DNA of 64,000 nucleotides. Source: Scybalocola_A sp900557175 (lineage in GTDB: Bacteria; Bacillota; Clostridia; Lachnospirales; Lachnospiraceae). Positions 25,035 through 33,150 of this stretch are shown here, in pieces. Position numbers and translations under genes: made by a program. Under the pieces are notes generated by a model that made no database searches, was not told the DNA's origin, and worked only from the letters and a program-made list of their open reading frames with translations. Where the stretch lies: assembly GCA_937890745.1 (NCBI GenBank), contig CALADH010000023.1, positions 1 to 64,000 of the forward strand, read 5' to 3'. Position 1 is the first letter of the stretch, and each line of letters opens with the position of its first letter.

Positions 25035-25556
25035 ATGGCACAGAATCCTATTGTTACAATCACAATGGAAAACGGCGATGTGATGAAGGCTGAGCTTTAT
25101 CCTGAAGTTGCGCCGAATACAGTCAACAACTTTATTTCTTTAATTAAAAAAGGCTACTATGACGGCCTTATTTTCCACAGAGTTATCAACGGCTTTATGA
25201 TTCAGGGCGGCTGTCCTGACGGCACAGGCATGGGCGGCCCGGGCTACAGCATCAAAGGCGAATTTTCACAGAACGGCTTTACAAACGAGTTAAAGCACAC
25301 ACCGGGTGTTTTATCCATGGCAAGAACAATGATGCCTAACTCTGCAGGCTCACAGTTTTTCATTATGCACAAAAACTCACCGCACCTTGACGGCGCTTAC
25401 GCCGCTTTCGGTCAGGTCACAGAAGGCATGGATATTGTCAACAAAATTGCTGAGACAGCAACAGACTACAGCGACAGACCGCTCACGCCTCAGAAAATCA
25501 AATCCATGACTGTCGAAACATTCGGCGTGGATTACGCAGAACCTGAAAAAATGTGA
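25035..25556 (+). CDS. Cyclophilin-type peptidyl-prolyl cis-trans isomerase
   Basis: 173 residues from the ATG at 25035 (AAAGGAGATTTTAAAA upstream). The longer frame starting at 24759 includes the promoter and is rejected. A single cyclophilin domain is present, with the catalytic FHRVINGFMIQGG and PNSAGSQFFIMHKNSPHLDG, followed by YAAFGQVTEGMDIV. There is no signal peptide, so this is a cytoplasmic foldase. The codon pattern (many GGC and GTT codons and a strong ribosome binding site) fits high expression. Single-gene unit ended by the hairpin at 25639. Confidence 0.94.
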   Translation: MAQNPIVTITMENGDVMKAELYPEVAPNTVNNFISLIKKGYYDGLIFHRVINGFMIQGGCPDGTGMGGPGYSIKGEFSQNGFTNELKHTPGVLSMARTMMPNSAGSQFFIMHKNSPHLDGAYAAFGQVTEGMDIVNKIAETATDYSDRPLTPQKIKSMTVETFGVDYAEPEKM

Positions 25557-25638
25557 CAATTTGTAAAGGCACTGCTACACAAAGCACCGGGGAACAATTT
25601 TTATTTCAAATGATAAATCTTGTTTCCCAACTCACAGC

Positions 25639-25678
25639 AAAAAACCGGACAATCGGGTTCGCCCGAAAGTCCGGTTTT
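25639..25678. terminator. Bidirectional terminator after the cyclophilin gene
   Basis: AAACCGGAC (25642-25650) pairs with GTCCGGTTT (25669-25677). The loop contains a second stem (TCGGG with CCCGA). A and T runs flank both sides, serving the convergent 78-residue membrane protein gene too. Confidence 0.85.
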
Positions 25679-25913
25679 ATCTTCTTTTCTTCTTTGTACT
25701 GTTTTTAAGCCGCTTATTTGACGCTTCCATCTTTTTCTGTTCGGCAATATCCCGCCGCTTAACAATAAAATATTCAGCCACGGCCGTAATGATAACGCCA
25801 ATGTGAATACCCAGCATGGAAAAGTTCCAATCCAAGCCAAATTTTAAAGCAAACCCTACCACCTCCACGGCAACAGCCCACAAAACAGCCGCTGTGAACG
25901 CTTTCTTATTCAT
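25677..25913 (-). CDS. Small two-helix membrane protein, unknown
   Basis: 78 residues from the ATG at 25913, preceded by AAAGGACAGG. Two hydrophobic segments (about 5-27, AAVLWAVAVEVVGFALKFGL; about 34-52, GIHIGVIITAVAEYFIV) are followed by a strongly basic tail ending KKKRR. No family recognised. It is separated by 16 bp from another tiny membrane protein on the same strand, so both are probably made from one message. Confidence 0.6.
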   Translation of the reverse strand: MNKKAFTAAVLWAVAVEVVGFALKFGLDWNFSMLGIHIGVIITAVAEYFIVKRRDIAEQKKMEASNKRLKNSTKKKRR

Positions 25914-25929
25914 ATGCACAACCTGTCCT

Positions 25930-26052
25930 TTATTCCTCGTCATCTTCCTCAGCGATCACGCCGCCGACTGCGCCTGCCGTCACCGACACGACAACCGCAA
26001 CGACTGCGATAATCAACAGCAATAGACACGCTAAAAATATAATAATGTTCAT
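25930..26052 (-). CDS. Tiny single-span membrane protein, 40 residues
   Basis: From the ATG at 26052, with a GGATGGGG ribosome binding site, the product is MNIIIFLACLLLLIIAVV, then a second hydrophobic glycine/valine stretch and an acidic end (AEEDDEE). It is too small for a family call. The clean ribosome binding site and its place directly ahead of the next small gene argue for a real gene. Confidence 0.5.
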   Translation of the reverse strand: MNIIIFLACLLLLIIAVVAVVVSVTAGAVGGVIAEEDDEE

Positions 26053-26149
26053 AAAACACCCCATCCTTATCTTCAATTTCTTTTCACATATCCCCATTAT
26101 ACGCATATTTACAGAAAAATACAAGACTGTTTGTCAGCTGGACGGTATT

Positions 26150-27763
26150 TTAATCAAAATGGACAGCTCCCCCCTTTCGACAAATCAGCTTCATATCCCG
26201 TATTTCATAAATATAGTCATACATATCTAACAGGTTATCCAGAATTTTATGTTCGATATTAATTAAAGTTATTTCAGGATTTGAAAGCAGCGTTTTCTCA
26301 ATAACAAAACTACTCTCTATATCTATGGCAGAAGTTGCTTCATCCAATAAAATAAATCCCTTCTTTTCAAGCAATATCCTAGCCAAAGAAATTTTTTGCT
26401 TTTCTCCCCCGGATAAATTATCTTTGGTATCCTGATAAATATCTTCTAAATTATGCTTCTTTAAAAACGTTTGCAATCCCAATGAATTGAGTACAGCTCT
26501 AATCGAATCTTTTTCGTAGTTTTGATATAGTGTAATATTGTTTAATAAAGTATCATTAAACATAAACGGTGATTGCAAAACAATACCTATTTCTTCGTAA
26601 ATAGAATCATTAAATTCCCTAATATCTCTCCCATTTATCAAAATCTTCCCTTCATAATTATCTATAAAATTCACAATTAACCTAAACAGCGTACTCTTGC
26701 CACTCCCATTTTCTCCAACAATTAAATACTTATGCCCTTGAGTAAAAGTAACATTAATATCTTTTAAAATATATTTATCTTGATATTTAAAGGAAACATT
26801 TTTTAATTCAAGTGTATTTATTTTAGGACATCGTTCTGCTTTTTGTAAGTCTTCGTTTTTTTCTTTCTTCATCCATATATCAAAATTATTCTTTATAGTT
26901 TTTACAGAATGCATTTGACTCAATTGCACTGCAATTGAATTTGTGGGAATGGCCAACATTTCAGAAAGTTGTAATGCCCCTATAAGAGTTCCTACTGTCA
27001 TTTTGTTATTAAAAATCAAAAATGTCCCTACACCTATCAAGGCAACTTTCCCCGAATAGGATAACAGCCCAATTAAAATATCAATAATAATTTCTGTTTT
27101 AATTTTTTTCAAATGTTTTTGATTCACGATATTATTACAATTTCCTACTTTTTTTTCATATTTCTCACTGATTCCGTTAGATTTAATCGTATGATATCCT
27201 TGAATCAAATCACCCGTCATTACATTAAGTTTTTTTAAACTATTCGCATATTCATCCGTACATATACGCATCTTTTTACCTTGTAAATTAGCAAAAACAA
27301 TCGGCAAAAAAGTCATAAAAACAACAATTGCACCAATAAGCAGATTGAGATAACACAAGGCAAATATACTTGTTATAAATACTAATATGCAATATATTAA
27401 TTCCAATTTCTGGACATAATAATTATTTACAAGCAAATCAACTTCTTGATTTAAAGATGTTACATAGTCCTGCGCATGTATTTTTTCAAAATCCAAAATT
27501 TTCATATTAACAATTTTATGAACAAAAGCTTTTTTTATTGTGTATACTTTTTTTATTGTATACTTTCCTATAGAAAATCTGCGTACAAACTCAAAAACTA
27601 AAATACCTATAATACAAAAAAGAAAACAAACAAAACTAGACACTATCGCATGAATATCCAATGTCGAGCAGGCATCTATAGTTGATTGAATAAAGATTGG
27701 TTCCAGCGCAGTACAAACTGCCAACAACATTGACGCAATAATTGCTATCCAAAAAATATACAT
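26150..27763 (-). CDS. ABC exporter, fused membrane and ATPase domains, AT-rich
   Basis: 537 residues. The membrane domain (about 1-300, six predicted helices) begins directly with TM1 (YIFWIAIIASMLLAVCTALEP), so the usual cytoplasmic N-terminus is lacking. The ATPase domain has Walker A LIVGENGSGKSTLF, Q-loop GIVLQSPFMFND, signature LSGGEKQKISLA and Walker B GFILLDEATSAID. No C39 peptidase domain is present. The gene uses AT-rich codons (AAA, ATA, TTT, AAT) far more than its neighbours, which suggests recent acquisition. The ribosome binding site is GGGGGGA. Type I exporters of this shape move peptides, drugs or lipids; no peptide precursor gene is evident nearby. Confidence 0.85.
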   Translation of the reverse strand: MYIFWIAIIASMLLAVCTALEPIFIQSTIDACSTLDIHAIVSSFVCFLFCIIGILVFEFVRRFSIGKYTIKKVYTIKKAFVHKIVNMKILDFEKIHAQDYVTSLNQEVDLLVNNYYVQKLELIYCILVFITSIFALCYLNLLIGAIVVFMTFLPIVFANLQGKKMRICTDEYANSLKKLNVMTGDLIQGYHTIKSNGISEKYEKKVGNCNNIVNQKHLKKIKTEIIIDILIGLLSYSGKVALIGVGTFLIFNNKMTVGTLIGALQLSEMLAIPTNSIAVQLSQMHSVKTIKNNFDIWMKKEKNEDLQKAERCPKINTLELKNVSFKYQDKYILKDINVTFTQGHKYLIVGENGSGKSTLFRLIVNFIDNYEGKILINGRDIREFNDSIYEEIGIVLQSPFMFNDTLLNNITLYQNYEKDSIRAVLNSLGLQTFLKKHNLEDIYQDTKDNLSGGEKQKISLARILLEKKGFILLDEATSAIDIESSFVIEKTLLSNPEITLINIEHKILDNLLDMYDYIYEIRDMKLICRKGGAVHFD

Positions 27764-27847
27764 ACTATCCCCCCTTTTTCAGTTTTAAACCATATTCATA
27801 TCAGTACATAATTCACTAATTTTTATCCCTTTGTTATTATGTTTTAT

Positions 27848-27876
27848 ACATAATATATATATATACGTATTGTCAA
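27848..27876 (-). promoter_or_regulatory. Promoter for the ABC exporter; AT-rich intergenic region
   Basis: Minus-strand TTGACA (27871-27876), 17-bp spacer, TTATGT (27848-27853). The whole 301-bp stretch from 27764 to 28064 is very AT-rich (runs of TATATA). Apart from this promoter and the divergent one at 27971 I find no gene in it; short open frames there lack ribosome binding sites. Confidence 0.5.
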
Positions 27877-27970
27877 TATATTTTTTATCATTATATATCA
27901 TTTCTTTTATATGCAATCTGCCGCACAAAATATATTTTCAAATAATATCGTTTTCAAACATCAAAAATTA

Positions 27971-27999
27971 TTGACATATAGACATTCTGTATTCATTAT
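27971..27999 (+). promoter_or_regulatory. Promoter for the YdcF-like gene
   Basis: TTGACA (27971-27976), 17-bp spacer, CATTAT (27994-27999), about 66 bp before the start at 28065. Confidence 0.55.
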
Positions 28000-28064
28000 A
28001 TATATCATAGTTCTTATAGCCTCAAATAAGATTCTATCACTTTTACACTACTATAGGAGTTTTT

Positions 28065-28766
28065 ATGAAAGCATTTTTACAAACACTGACGGATTTTATA
28101 TTTGTTGAAGATACACCCGCTGCCGCCGATATCATCTTTGTTCCCGGCGGTATGTACGGCGCAGCTATCTGCGAGCGTGCCGCCGCGCTTTGGCATGAAG
28201 GCTTTGCCCCTTTGATCCTGCCGTCCGGAAAATTTTCTAAACTGACAGGCAGCTTTGAAGGCGCGTCAGATGAAGATCGGACCTTTGATCAGACATATAC
28301 CGGAATTGATTCAAAAATAAAGACAGGCGCTGCAGCCCTTGCTGCCACCTCGAAGGATTTTGAAACCGAGTGGGACTATCTTCGCGCCCTTCTTCTGAAT
28401 TTCGGCGTCGCTGAAACGGCAATCTTAAAAGAAAACAGGGCGACTTTCACTTACGAAAATGCCCTGTTTTCCAAAGAAGTCACCGACAGTCTAGGCATGG
28501 ATATCAAAACAGCCATTATTTGCTGTCAGGCCTACCACGCCCGCCGCTGCCTTCTCTATTATGAATGTGTCTTCCCCGACACGAAATTTTTAGTCTGCCC
28601 TGCAGTTACACGCGGCATCACCCGGGATAACTGGTATTTAGACGATGAAAAAATGAATGTTGTCCTCGGTGAAATTGAGCGCTGCGGCACACAATTTCAT
28701 GAAATTATACGCCATGAGAGACAGACATTCGCAGACGCCGGATTAAAAAGCAATTCTAATTTTTAA
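28065..28766 (+). CDS. YdcF-family (DUF218) protein
   Basis: 233 residues from the ATG at 28065 (TAGGAGTTTTT upstream). DUF218 hallmarks are ADIIFVPGGMYGAAICERAAALW with the following PLILPSGKFSK, then ETAILKENRATFTYENALFSKEV and IICCQAYHARRCLLYYE. The family binds S-adenosylmethionine in Escherichia coli YdcF, but its reaction is not established. No membrane segment is present, unlike the ElyC/SanA members. Its base composition returns to the local average just after the AT-rich exporter. The stop codon overlaps that of the convergent HAD gene by 4 bp. Confidence 0.82.
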   Translation: MKAFLQTLTDFIFVEDTPAAADIIFVPGGMYGAAICERAAALWHEGFAPLILPSGKFSKLTGSFEGASDEDRTFDQTYTGIDSKIKTGAAALAATSKDFETEWDYLRALLLNFGVAETAILKENRATFTYENALFSKEVTDSLGMDIKTAIICCQAYHARRCLLYYECVFPDTKFLVCPAVTRGITRDNWYLDDEKMNVVLGEIERCGTQFHEIIRHERQTFADAGLKSNSNF

Positions 28767-30208
28767 AAAATCAGCTTCTCAACGGCATAAGCCACGCCGT
28801 CTTCGTCGTTTGAAAGCGATATGTAATCCGCTTTTTCTTTCACCTCGGGCTGGGCGTTGTCCATAGCAGCGCCCAGTCCGGCAAATTCTATCATCGTCGC
28901 GTCATTATGACCGTCGCCGAAAGCAATCATTTCTTCCCTGTCCATCGCAAGCAGTTCAAGAAGCTTTGCAAGCGATTGTGCCTTATCAATGCCACGCGGC
29001 ATAATTTCAAGGAAAAACGGTTCTGAACGGTAAATACTCAGTTCGCCCTCAAATTTTTTCTGCATAAGAGGCTCAACTTCGGCAAGGCGCTCGCCGTCAC
29101 CGGTAATAATGCATTTTGTCACCGGAAAGTTGACATAATCTCCGAGTTTTTCAATTCTTTGCACATTGAGGCCGTTAATTGCCGCTTCTTTCTGTATATA
29201 AAAGTCTTCAGGACACTCTGTAATGGCACAGTCGCCCTCATAAGTCACCATCGGTAAGCCAAACTCGTCAGCGCACTGCTGGAGTATTTTAACCATACCA
29301 TCAGGCAAATCTTTTGAAAACAATTTTCTGCCGCTGCCGCATTCTGTAATGACGCCGCCATTAAATGCCAAAATATAGCCGCCATATTTTGAAAGTTCAA
29401 GCGCTTCCGACACCTTATGAATGCCGTACGTCGGACGTCCCGAAGCGAGCACAAGCTTCACGCCGTTTTCCTGTGCCTTTTTAAGCACTTCAAACGTGCG
29501 CTTTGTAATCTGCTTTTTGGAATCTGTCAGTGTACCGTCAATATCAAGTACAATAAGACGGCAAGGCTTTTTATGAAGCTTCCATAAATAAAGCACCAAA
29601 TCCTGCAGACGCTCAAGATAAATATCTGCACCTTCAAATTCCTCTTTCTTTCCGTAACCGTAAAGGCACGCCGCAAACGGAATATGGTTTGTCCTTGCCG
29701 CATGGCCGTCAAAATATCTGTCACCGACCATCAGCGCAAAATCCGGCGTCTGCTCCGCAAGAAGCTCACAAAGCGCCTCATCCTTTGTCTTTCCGACAGC
29801 CACAGGCTTTACAATATCAATCCATTCATAAATCCCAAGTTTTTGAAGCCGTTCTATAATATGGGCAAGATTTGCATTGTTTGAACAGACGGCTGTCATA
29901 TAACCTTCCTTTTTAAGCCACTTCAAAAGCGGCGCTGCACCGTCAAAGGTCTCATAACAGTCATTGTATTTTCCGTGAATGTATGTCATGACTTTTTCCC
30001 AAAATACAGGGCCCTTTGTATCCGCCTCATCGCCAAAAAAACGGACATTCGTATCTTCGTCCTTTGCACCGAAGGTATCTATGATTTCTTCCCTCGTCAC
30101 ATCCGTCCGTCCCATATCCGCCAGTGCGTCGGCAATTGCCGGCACCGCGTAAGTGTCCGTCCTGTTTAACGTTCCGTCTAAATCAAAAACAATAAATCTT
30201 TTACTCAT
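28763..30208 (-). CDS. Tandem HAD phosphatase: HAD-IA domain fused to Cof-type HAD-IIB domain
   Basis: 481 residues, two complete HAD hydrolases in one chain. Domain 1 (about 1-210) has FDLDGTLNRTD, CSNNAN and MVGDRYFDG, like phosphoglycolate phosphatases. Domain 2 (about 215-481) has VLDIDGTLTDSKKQITKRT, LASGRPTYG and IAFGDGHNDATMIEFAG, the Cof/YidA type that acts on sugar phosphates. Both keep the DxD nucleophile. It starts 42 bp after the second deglycase gene on the same strand, with no clear terminator between. It may therefore belong to the fructoselysine unit and dephosphorylate a sugar phosphate there; that link is inference. RBS AGAGAGGT. Confidence 0.85.
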   Translation of the reverse strand: MSKRFIVFDLDGTLNRTDTYAVPAIADALADMGRTDVTREEIIDTFGAKDEDTNVRFFGDEADTKGPVFWEKVMTYIHGKYNDCYETFDGAAPLLKWLKKEGYMTAVCSNNANLAHIIERLQKLGIYEWIDIVKPVAVGKTKDEALCELLAEQTPDFALMVGDRYFDGHAARTNHIPFAACLYGYGKKEEFEGADIYLERLQDLVLYLWKLHKKPCRLIVLDIDGTLTDSKKQITKRTFEVLKKAQENGVKLVLASGRPTYGIHKVSEALELSKYGGYILAFNGGVITECGSGRKLFSKDLPDGMVKILQQCADEFGLPMVTYEGDCAITECPEDFYIQKEAAINGLNVQRIEKLGDYVNFPVTKCIITGDGERLAEVEPLMQKKFEGELSIYRSEPFFLEIMPRGIDKAQSLAKLLELLAMDREEMIAFGDGHNDATMIEFAGLGAAMDNAQPEVKEKADYISLSNDEDGVAYAVEKLIF

Positions 30209-30250
30209 GAATGTACCTCTCTGAAAACTTTTAGGGCTGTCCTGCCCCTT

Positions 30251-31264
30251 TTAATATTCCATCTGACGATAATATCTTCTCGTCGTCAGCGGGTGATTTC
30301 TTTCTTTTTCTAAATGACAGCTTAATCTTTCTGTAATGACATACATAATCATTGGTGAAACGATTGTTCTGTATTCCTGTTTGGAGAACGGAAGTTCAAT
30401 TTCTTTTGTATCAAAAATATTAATAACATCCGTCACCTTCTTCGAGAAGTTTAATACTCTGTCCATCAAAGGTCTTGTCTCATCCTCACCATAGAAAAGA
30501 ATTAAGCTTGTATCTTTTTCAACAAGTTCCAGTGTTCCATGAAAATATTCTGCTGCATGAATGGATTTCGTTTTAATCCACTGCATCTCCTCAAGAATAC
30601 ACATCGCATAATCATAAGCTTCACCCCAAAGCATACCTGAACCGATCACCATATGGTACGGTGTATCTTTATGTTCTGCTGCCATCTTTGCGCATCTGTC
30701 CTCATATTGCTCTTTTGCTTTTAACAGATACGGCACAATTGCACTGTACTCTTTCATAAATACATCATAATCATCAAAACAGCCTGCATTTTTTAAAAAT
30801 CTTGAAAGCAATGTAATCATATATGTGTAAATCGCCTCACACAGGCAGTCATCTTCCGCAAAACTGAAAAACTTATAATCTGCATATTGGCAAACCGGTG
30901 TATTGTCATTGGACACATAAACTAACGTTCTTGCACCGGCTTCTTTACAGAATTTAGCTGCTGCCACAATTTCTTTTGTATTTCCGCTTCGCGTTGAAAA
31001 TACGCAGACGGAATCTTTTGTGAATTTCTTTGGCGGCGCCGCCATAAATTCTGCCGCAATCACACTATATGTCTCAATATCCGACACCTTATCCAGCCAA
31101 AACTTCATCGGAAGCGAGTGCGCGTACGTTCCTCCGCAGCCGATAAAGAAAATATTAGTATAACCTTCCTCACAAATCTTGTCAACCGCCGCCTCAATCT
31201 GAGGTCTTAAGGCAATCGCGTCACTCACAACCTTTTCATACCGTGGTACATTAAAATTAAACAT
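30251..31264 (-). CDS. frlB: SIS-domain deglycase, second FrlB-like paralogue
   Basis: 337 residues with two SIS domains. Phosphosugar-binding segments are FIGCGGTYAHSLP, VFSTRSGNTKEIVAAAKF and SIHAAEYFHGTLELVEKDT. The C-terminus TTRRYYRQMEY matches the RRYYxxxxEY end of fructoselysine-6-phosphate deglycase (FrlB). The reaction in the family splits the phosphorylated Amadori adduct into glucose-6-phosphate and the free amine or amino acid. It has its own promoter, overlaid by an inverted repeat, downstream of frlD. It differs throughout from the other deglycase at 35482, so the two may handle different adducts (for example fructoselysine and glucoselysine). Confidence 0.78.
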   Translation of the reverse strand: MFNFNVPRYEKVVSDAIALRPQIEAAVDKICEEGYTNIFFIGCGGTYAHSLPMKFWLDKVSDIETYSVIAAEFMAAPPKKFTKDSVCVFSTRSGNTKEIVAAAKFCKEAGARTLVYVSNDNTPVCQYADYKFFSFAEDDCLCEAIYTYMITLLSRFLKNAGCFDDYDVFMKEYSAIVPYLLKAKEQYEDRCAKMAAEHKDTPYHMVIGSGMLWGEAYDYAMCILEEMQWIKTKSIHAAEYFHGTLELVEKDTSLILFYGEDETRPLMDRVLNFSKKVTDVINIFDTKEIELPFSKQEYRTIVSPMIMYVITERLSCHLEKERNHPLTTRRYYRQMEY

Positions 31265-31304
31265 ATTTTTTCCTCCTTAAATATTTATTTTTTGTTATAA
31301 TACA

Positions 31305-31335
31305 TTATAATACAAGTTGTATTATAAATTGACTA
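31305..31335 (-). promoter_or_regulatory. Promoter with overlapping palindromic operator before the second deglycase gene
   Basis: Minus-strand TAGTCA (31330-31335), 17-bp spacer, TATTAT (31307-31312). A perfect inverted repeat at 31305-31327 (11-bp arms TTATAATACAA and its complement around a single G) covers the -10 and spacer. A further copy of TTATAATACA precedes it at 31295-31304. The half-site TTGTATTAT recurs at the main frl promoter, so this is probably an FrlR operator. Confidence 0.6.
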
Positions 31336-31348
31336 TCACGTTTTACTC

Positions 31349-31368
31349 AGGGCGGCTTATGCCGCCCT
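31349..31368 (-). other. Intercistronic hairpin after frlD
   Basis: AGGGCGGC (31349-31356) and GCCGCCCT (31361-31368) form an 8-bp GC-rich stem with a 4-nt loop, 18 bp past the frlD stop. No U run follows on either strand, so it is more likely an mRNA-protecting or pausing hairpin than a full terminator. Confidence 0.55.
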
Positions 31369-31386
31369 ATAAAAAATGCACAATAT

Positions 31387-32307
31387 TTATTTTACATATT
31401 CCGAAATTGGAATACCGCAGCCGTAAGCGCCTTTAATCTGACATGAATACCGTGCTCTTAAATTTCCCATACACATACTTATTTCAATAATATGCTTCAT
31501 GGCATTTTCCCTGTTTTTCTCCGTAATAAAATTTCCCACTGCCGAATCAACCATTTTATCTAACCGCATTTTTTCTTCAATATACGTTGTGATAAATCCA
31601 GAAACCCATGAATCGCCGCAGCCTGTCGTATCAACAGCACCGCCCTCTACATTATAAGGTTCTTTTTGATAAATATTTTTTCCATCATAAACCCATGCAC
31701 CATTGATGCCCATCGTCATAATCGCAAGCTTATATCCGCAGCAATCCACGGCATAACGCATCATTTTCAAATTCTCATTTTCGGTCAGACCGTCAATTCC
31801 TGAGAATAAAACGTAGTCTGCAGCTTTTCCAATCTTTTCGACACTTTCCTTTGTCCATACGGTAGAGAAATCATAGATTACAGGAATCCCCGCCGTTTTC
31901 AGCTTAATAAGTTCATCATCAAAATAACTGTAGCAGCTTGTATGCACAATATCAAAATTTTTAAGATACTCAATCAACGCGTCCTCAAATACGAGCGGAT
32001 CTGATTTTACAAGACCGCCGTCATTTTCATCCCCCAAAATTCTCTCGCCGTCCACAAGTCTGACAGTGCAGCGGCCGGTTTCCCCGTGCTTATAAACACA
32101 TCTGCTCACATCCACGCGATTTTTCTTAAGCGAATCAATGACAATATCTGCATATCCGTCATCGCCCATCACACCGACATAAGCCGCCTCATGTCCAAGC
32201 TGGGAACAATAGACCGCCACATTCACACAGTTTCCGCCGGGATTGATGATTCCGTCAATATAATTGATGTCAACAACATTATCGCCGACACATGCGATTT
32301 TAGCCAT
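31387..32307 (-). CDS. frlD: Fructoselysine 6-kinase (PfkB family)
   Basis: 306 residues, a ribokinase-fold sugar kinase. The N-terminus IACVGDNVVDINYI, then PGGNCVNVAVYCSQLG, is close to Escherichia coli FrlD (IGDNCVDI and GGNAVNVAVYC). The catalytic loop reads DTTGCGDSWVSGF, with Asp acting as base and Cys in place of the usual second Ala of GAGDS. It phosphorylates imported fructoselysine at C6, giving the substrate of the deglycases. Its place after the two permease genes and before a deglycase gene supports this. Somewhat long and divergent at the C-terminus (after residue 265). Confidence 0.85.
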   Translation of the reverse strand: MAKIACVGDNVVDINYIDGIINPGGNCVNVAVYCSQLGHEAAYVGVMGDDGYADIVIDSLKKNRVDVSRCVYKHGETGRCTVRLVDGERILGDENDGGLVKSDPLVFEDALIEYLKNFDIVHTSCYSYFDDELIKLKTAGIPVIYDFSTVWTKESVEKIGKAADYVLFSGIDGLTENENLKMMRYAVDCCGYKLAIMTMGINGAWVYDGKNIYQKEPYNVEGGAVDTTGCGDSWVSGFITTYIEEKMRLDKMVDSAVGNFITEKNRENAMKHIIEISMCMGNLRARYSCQIKGAYGCGIPISEYVK

Positions 32308-32322
32308 TATCTTCTCCCCCTT

Positions 32323-33150
32323 TTAACCTTTGACCGCACCTGAATTAATACCGTTTACAAAATATTTCTGCAGGCATATATAAACAATAATCATCGGAAG
32401 TGCCGCCAGTGCAAGACCTGCAATCAGTATACTCCACTGGGTATTTGATGTGGAACGTATCGCAAAAATACCGAGCGGCACAGTCTGCAAATCCCGCCCT
32501 TCTGTAAATACAAGGGCAAAAGCAAAATCATTCCATATGTAACGTGCGCTCATAACCGCCGTTGTCGCAATAACAGGCTTGCTCATTTTCATCACAATAT
32601 TAAAAAATGTATTCAATATTGAGCTGCCGTCAATAAACGCCGCTTCCTCAACCTCTACCGGAAGATTAATCATAAATGACCACATGAGGAAAAAAGAAAA
32701 CGGTATTCTGTAGGCAATATACGGAATAAGCAGTCCGATCCACGTATTATAAAATCCGGTTATTGAAAGCATTTTGTAAATAGGAATGAGTGAACACTGC
32801 GGCGCTAACATCATTCCTGAGAGAATCAGAATAAATACAAAATATTTATGCTTAAATTGAAAACGGATAATGGCATACGCTGCAAATCCTGAAATAAGGA
32901 CAACAAAAAATGTGCCGACAACTGTAAAAAACAGTGAGTTTAAAACACTTTTTTGAATATAATTTGTCCATACATAAAAATAGTTTGAAATCTGCCATTC
33001 TGACGGAATTGACCACGGACTTGAAAACAAATCACTATCTGTTTTAAAACCGCTGATGACCATCCACACTAAAGGAAATAATGTAATGACAATATAAATC
33101 AGACAGAACAAATGCACTATCGTTCGTTTCACTTTCGACGCCCTGCTCAT
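32323..33150 (-). CDS. frlM: Carbohydrate-type ABC permease of the frl importer (MalG-like)
   Basis: 275 residues with six membrane helices and the ATPase-coupling EAA loop VEEAAFIDGSSILNTFFNIVMKMSKP. It is the MalG-like CUT1 subunit (TLFPLVWMVISGFKTDSD at the start, YFVNGINSGAVKG at the end). It pairs with the preceding permease, whose gene it overlaps by 4 bp, and with the solute-binding protein upstream. Together they would import fructoselysine or related Amadori compounds. No nucleotide-binding subunit is encoded in the locus; in Bacillus the shared ATPase MsmX serves such importers. Confidence 0.85.
   Translation of the reverse strand: MSRASKVKRTIVHLFCLIYIVITLFPLVWMVISGFKTDSDLFSSPWSIPSEWQISNYFYVWTNYIQKSVLNSLFFTVVGTFFVVLISGFAAYAIIRFQFKHKYFVFILILSGMMLAPQCSLIPIYKMLSITGFYNTWIGLLIPYIAYRIPFSFFLMWSFMINLPVEVEEAAFIDGSSILNTFFNIVMKMSKPVIATTAVMSARYIWNDFAFALVFTEGRDLQTVPLGIFAIRSTSNTQWSILIAGLALAALPMIIVYICLQKYFVNGINSGAVKG

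Noticed and set aside
27911..28108. 65-residue open frame and other short frames in the AT-rich intergenic region
   Set aside because: No ribosome binding site; the frame overlaps the YdcF-like start and covers a promoter; no precursor-peptide features such as a double-glycine leader.
31349..31368. Hairpin after frlD as a true intrinsic terminator
   Set aside because: No U run follows on either strand; kept only as an intercistronic hairpin.
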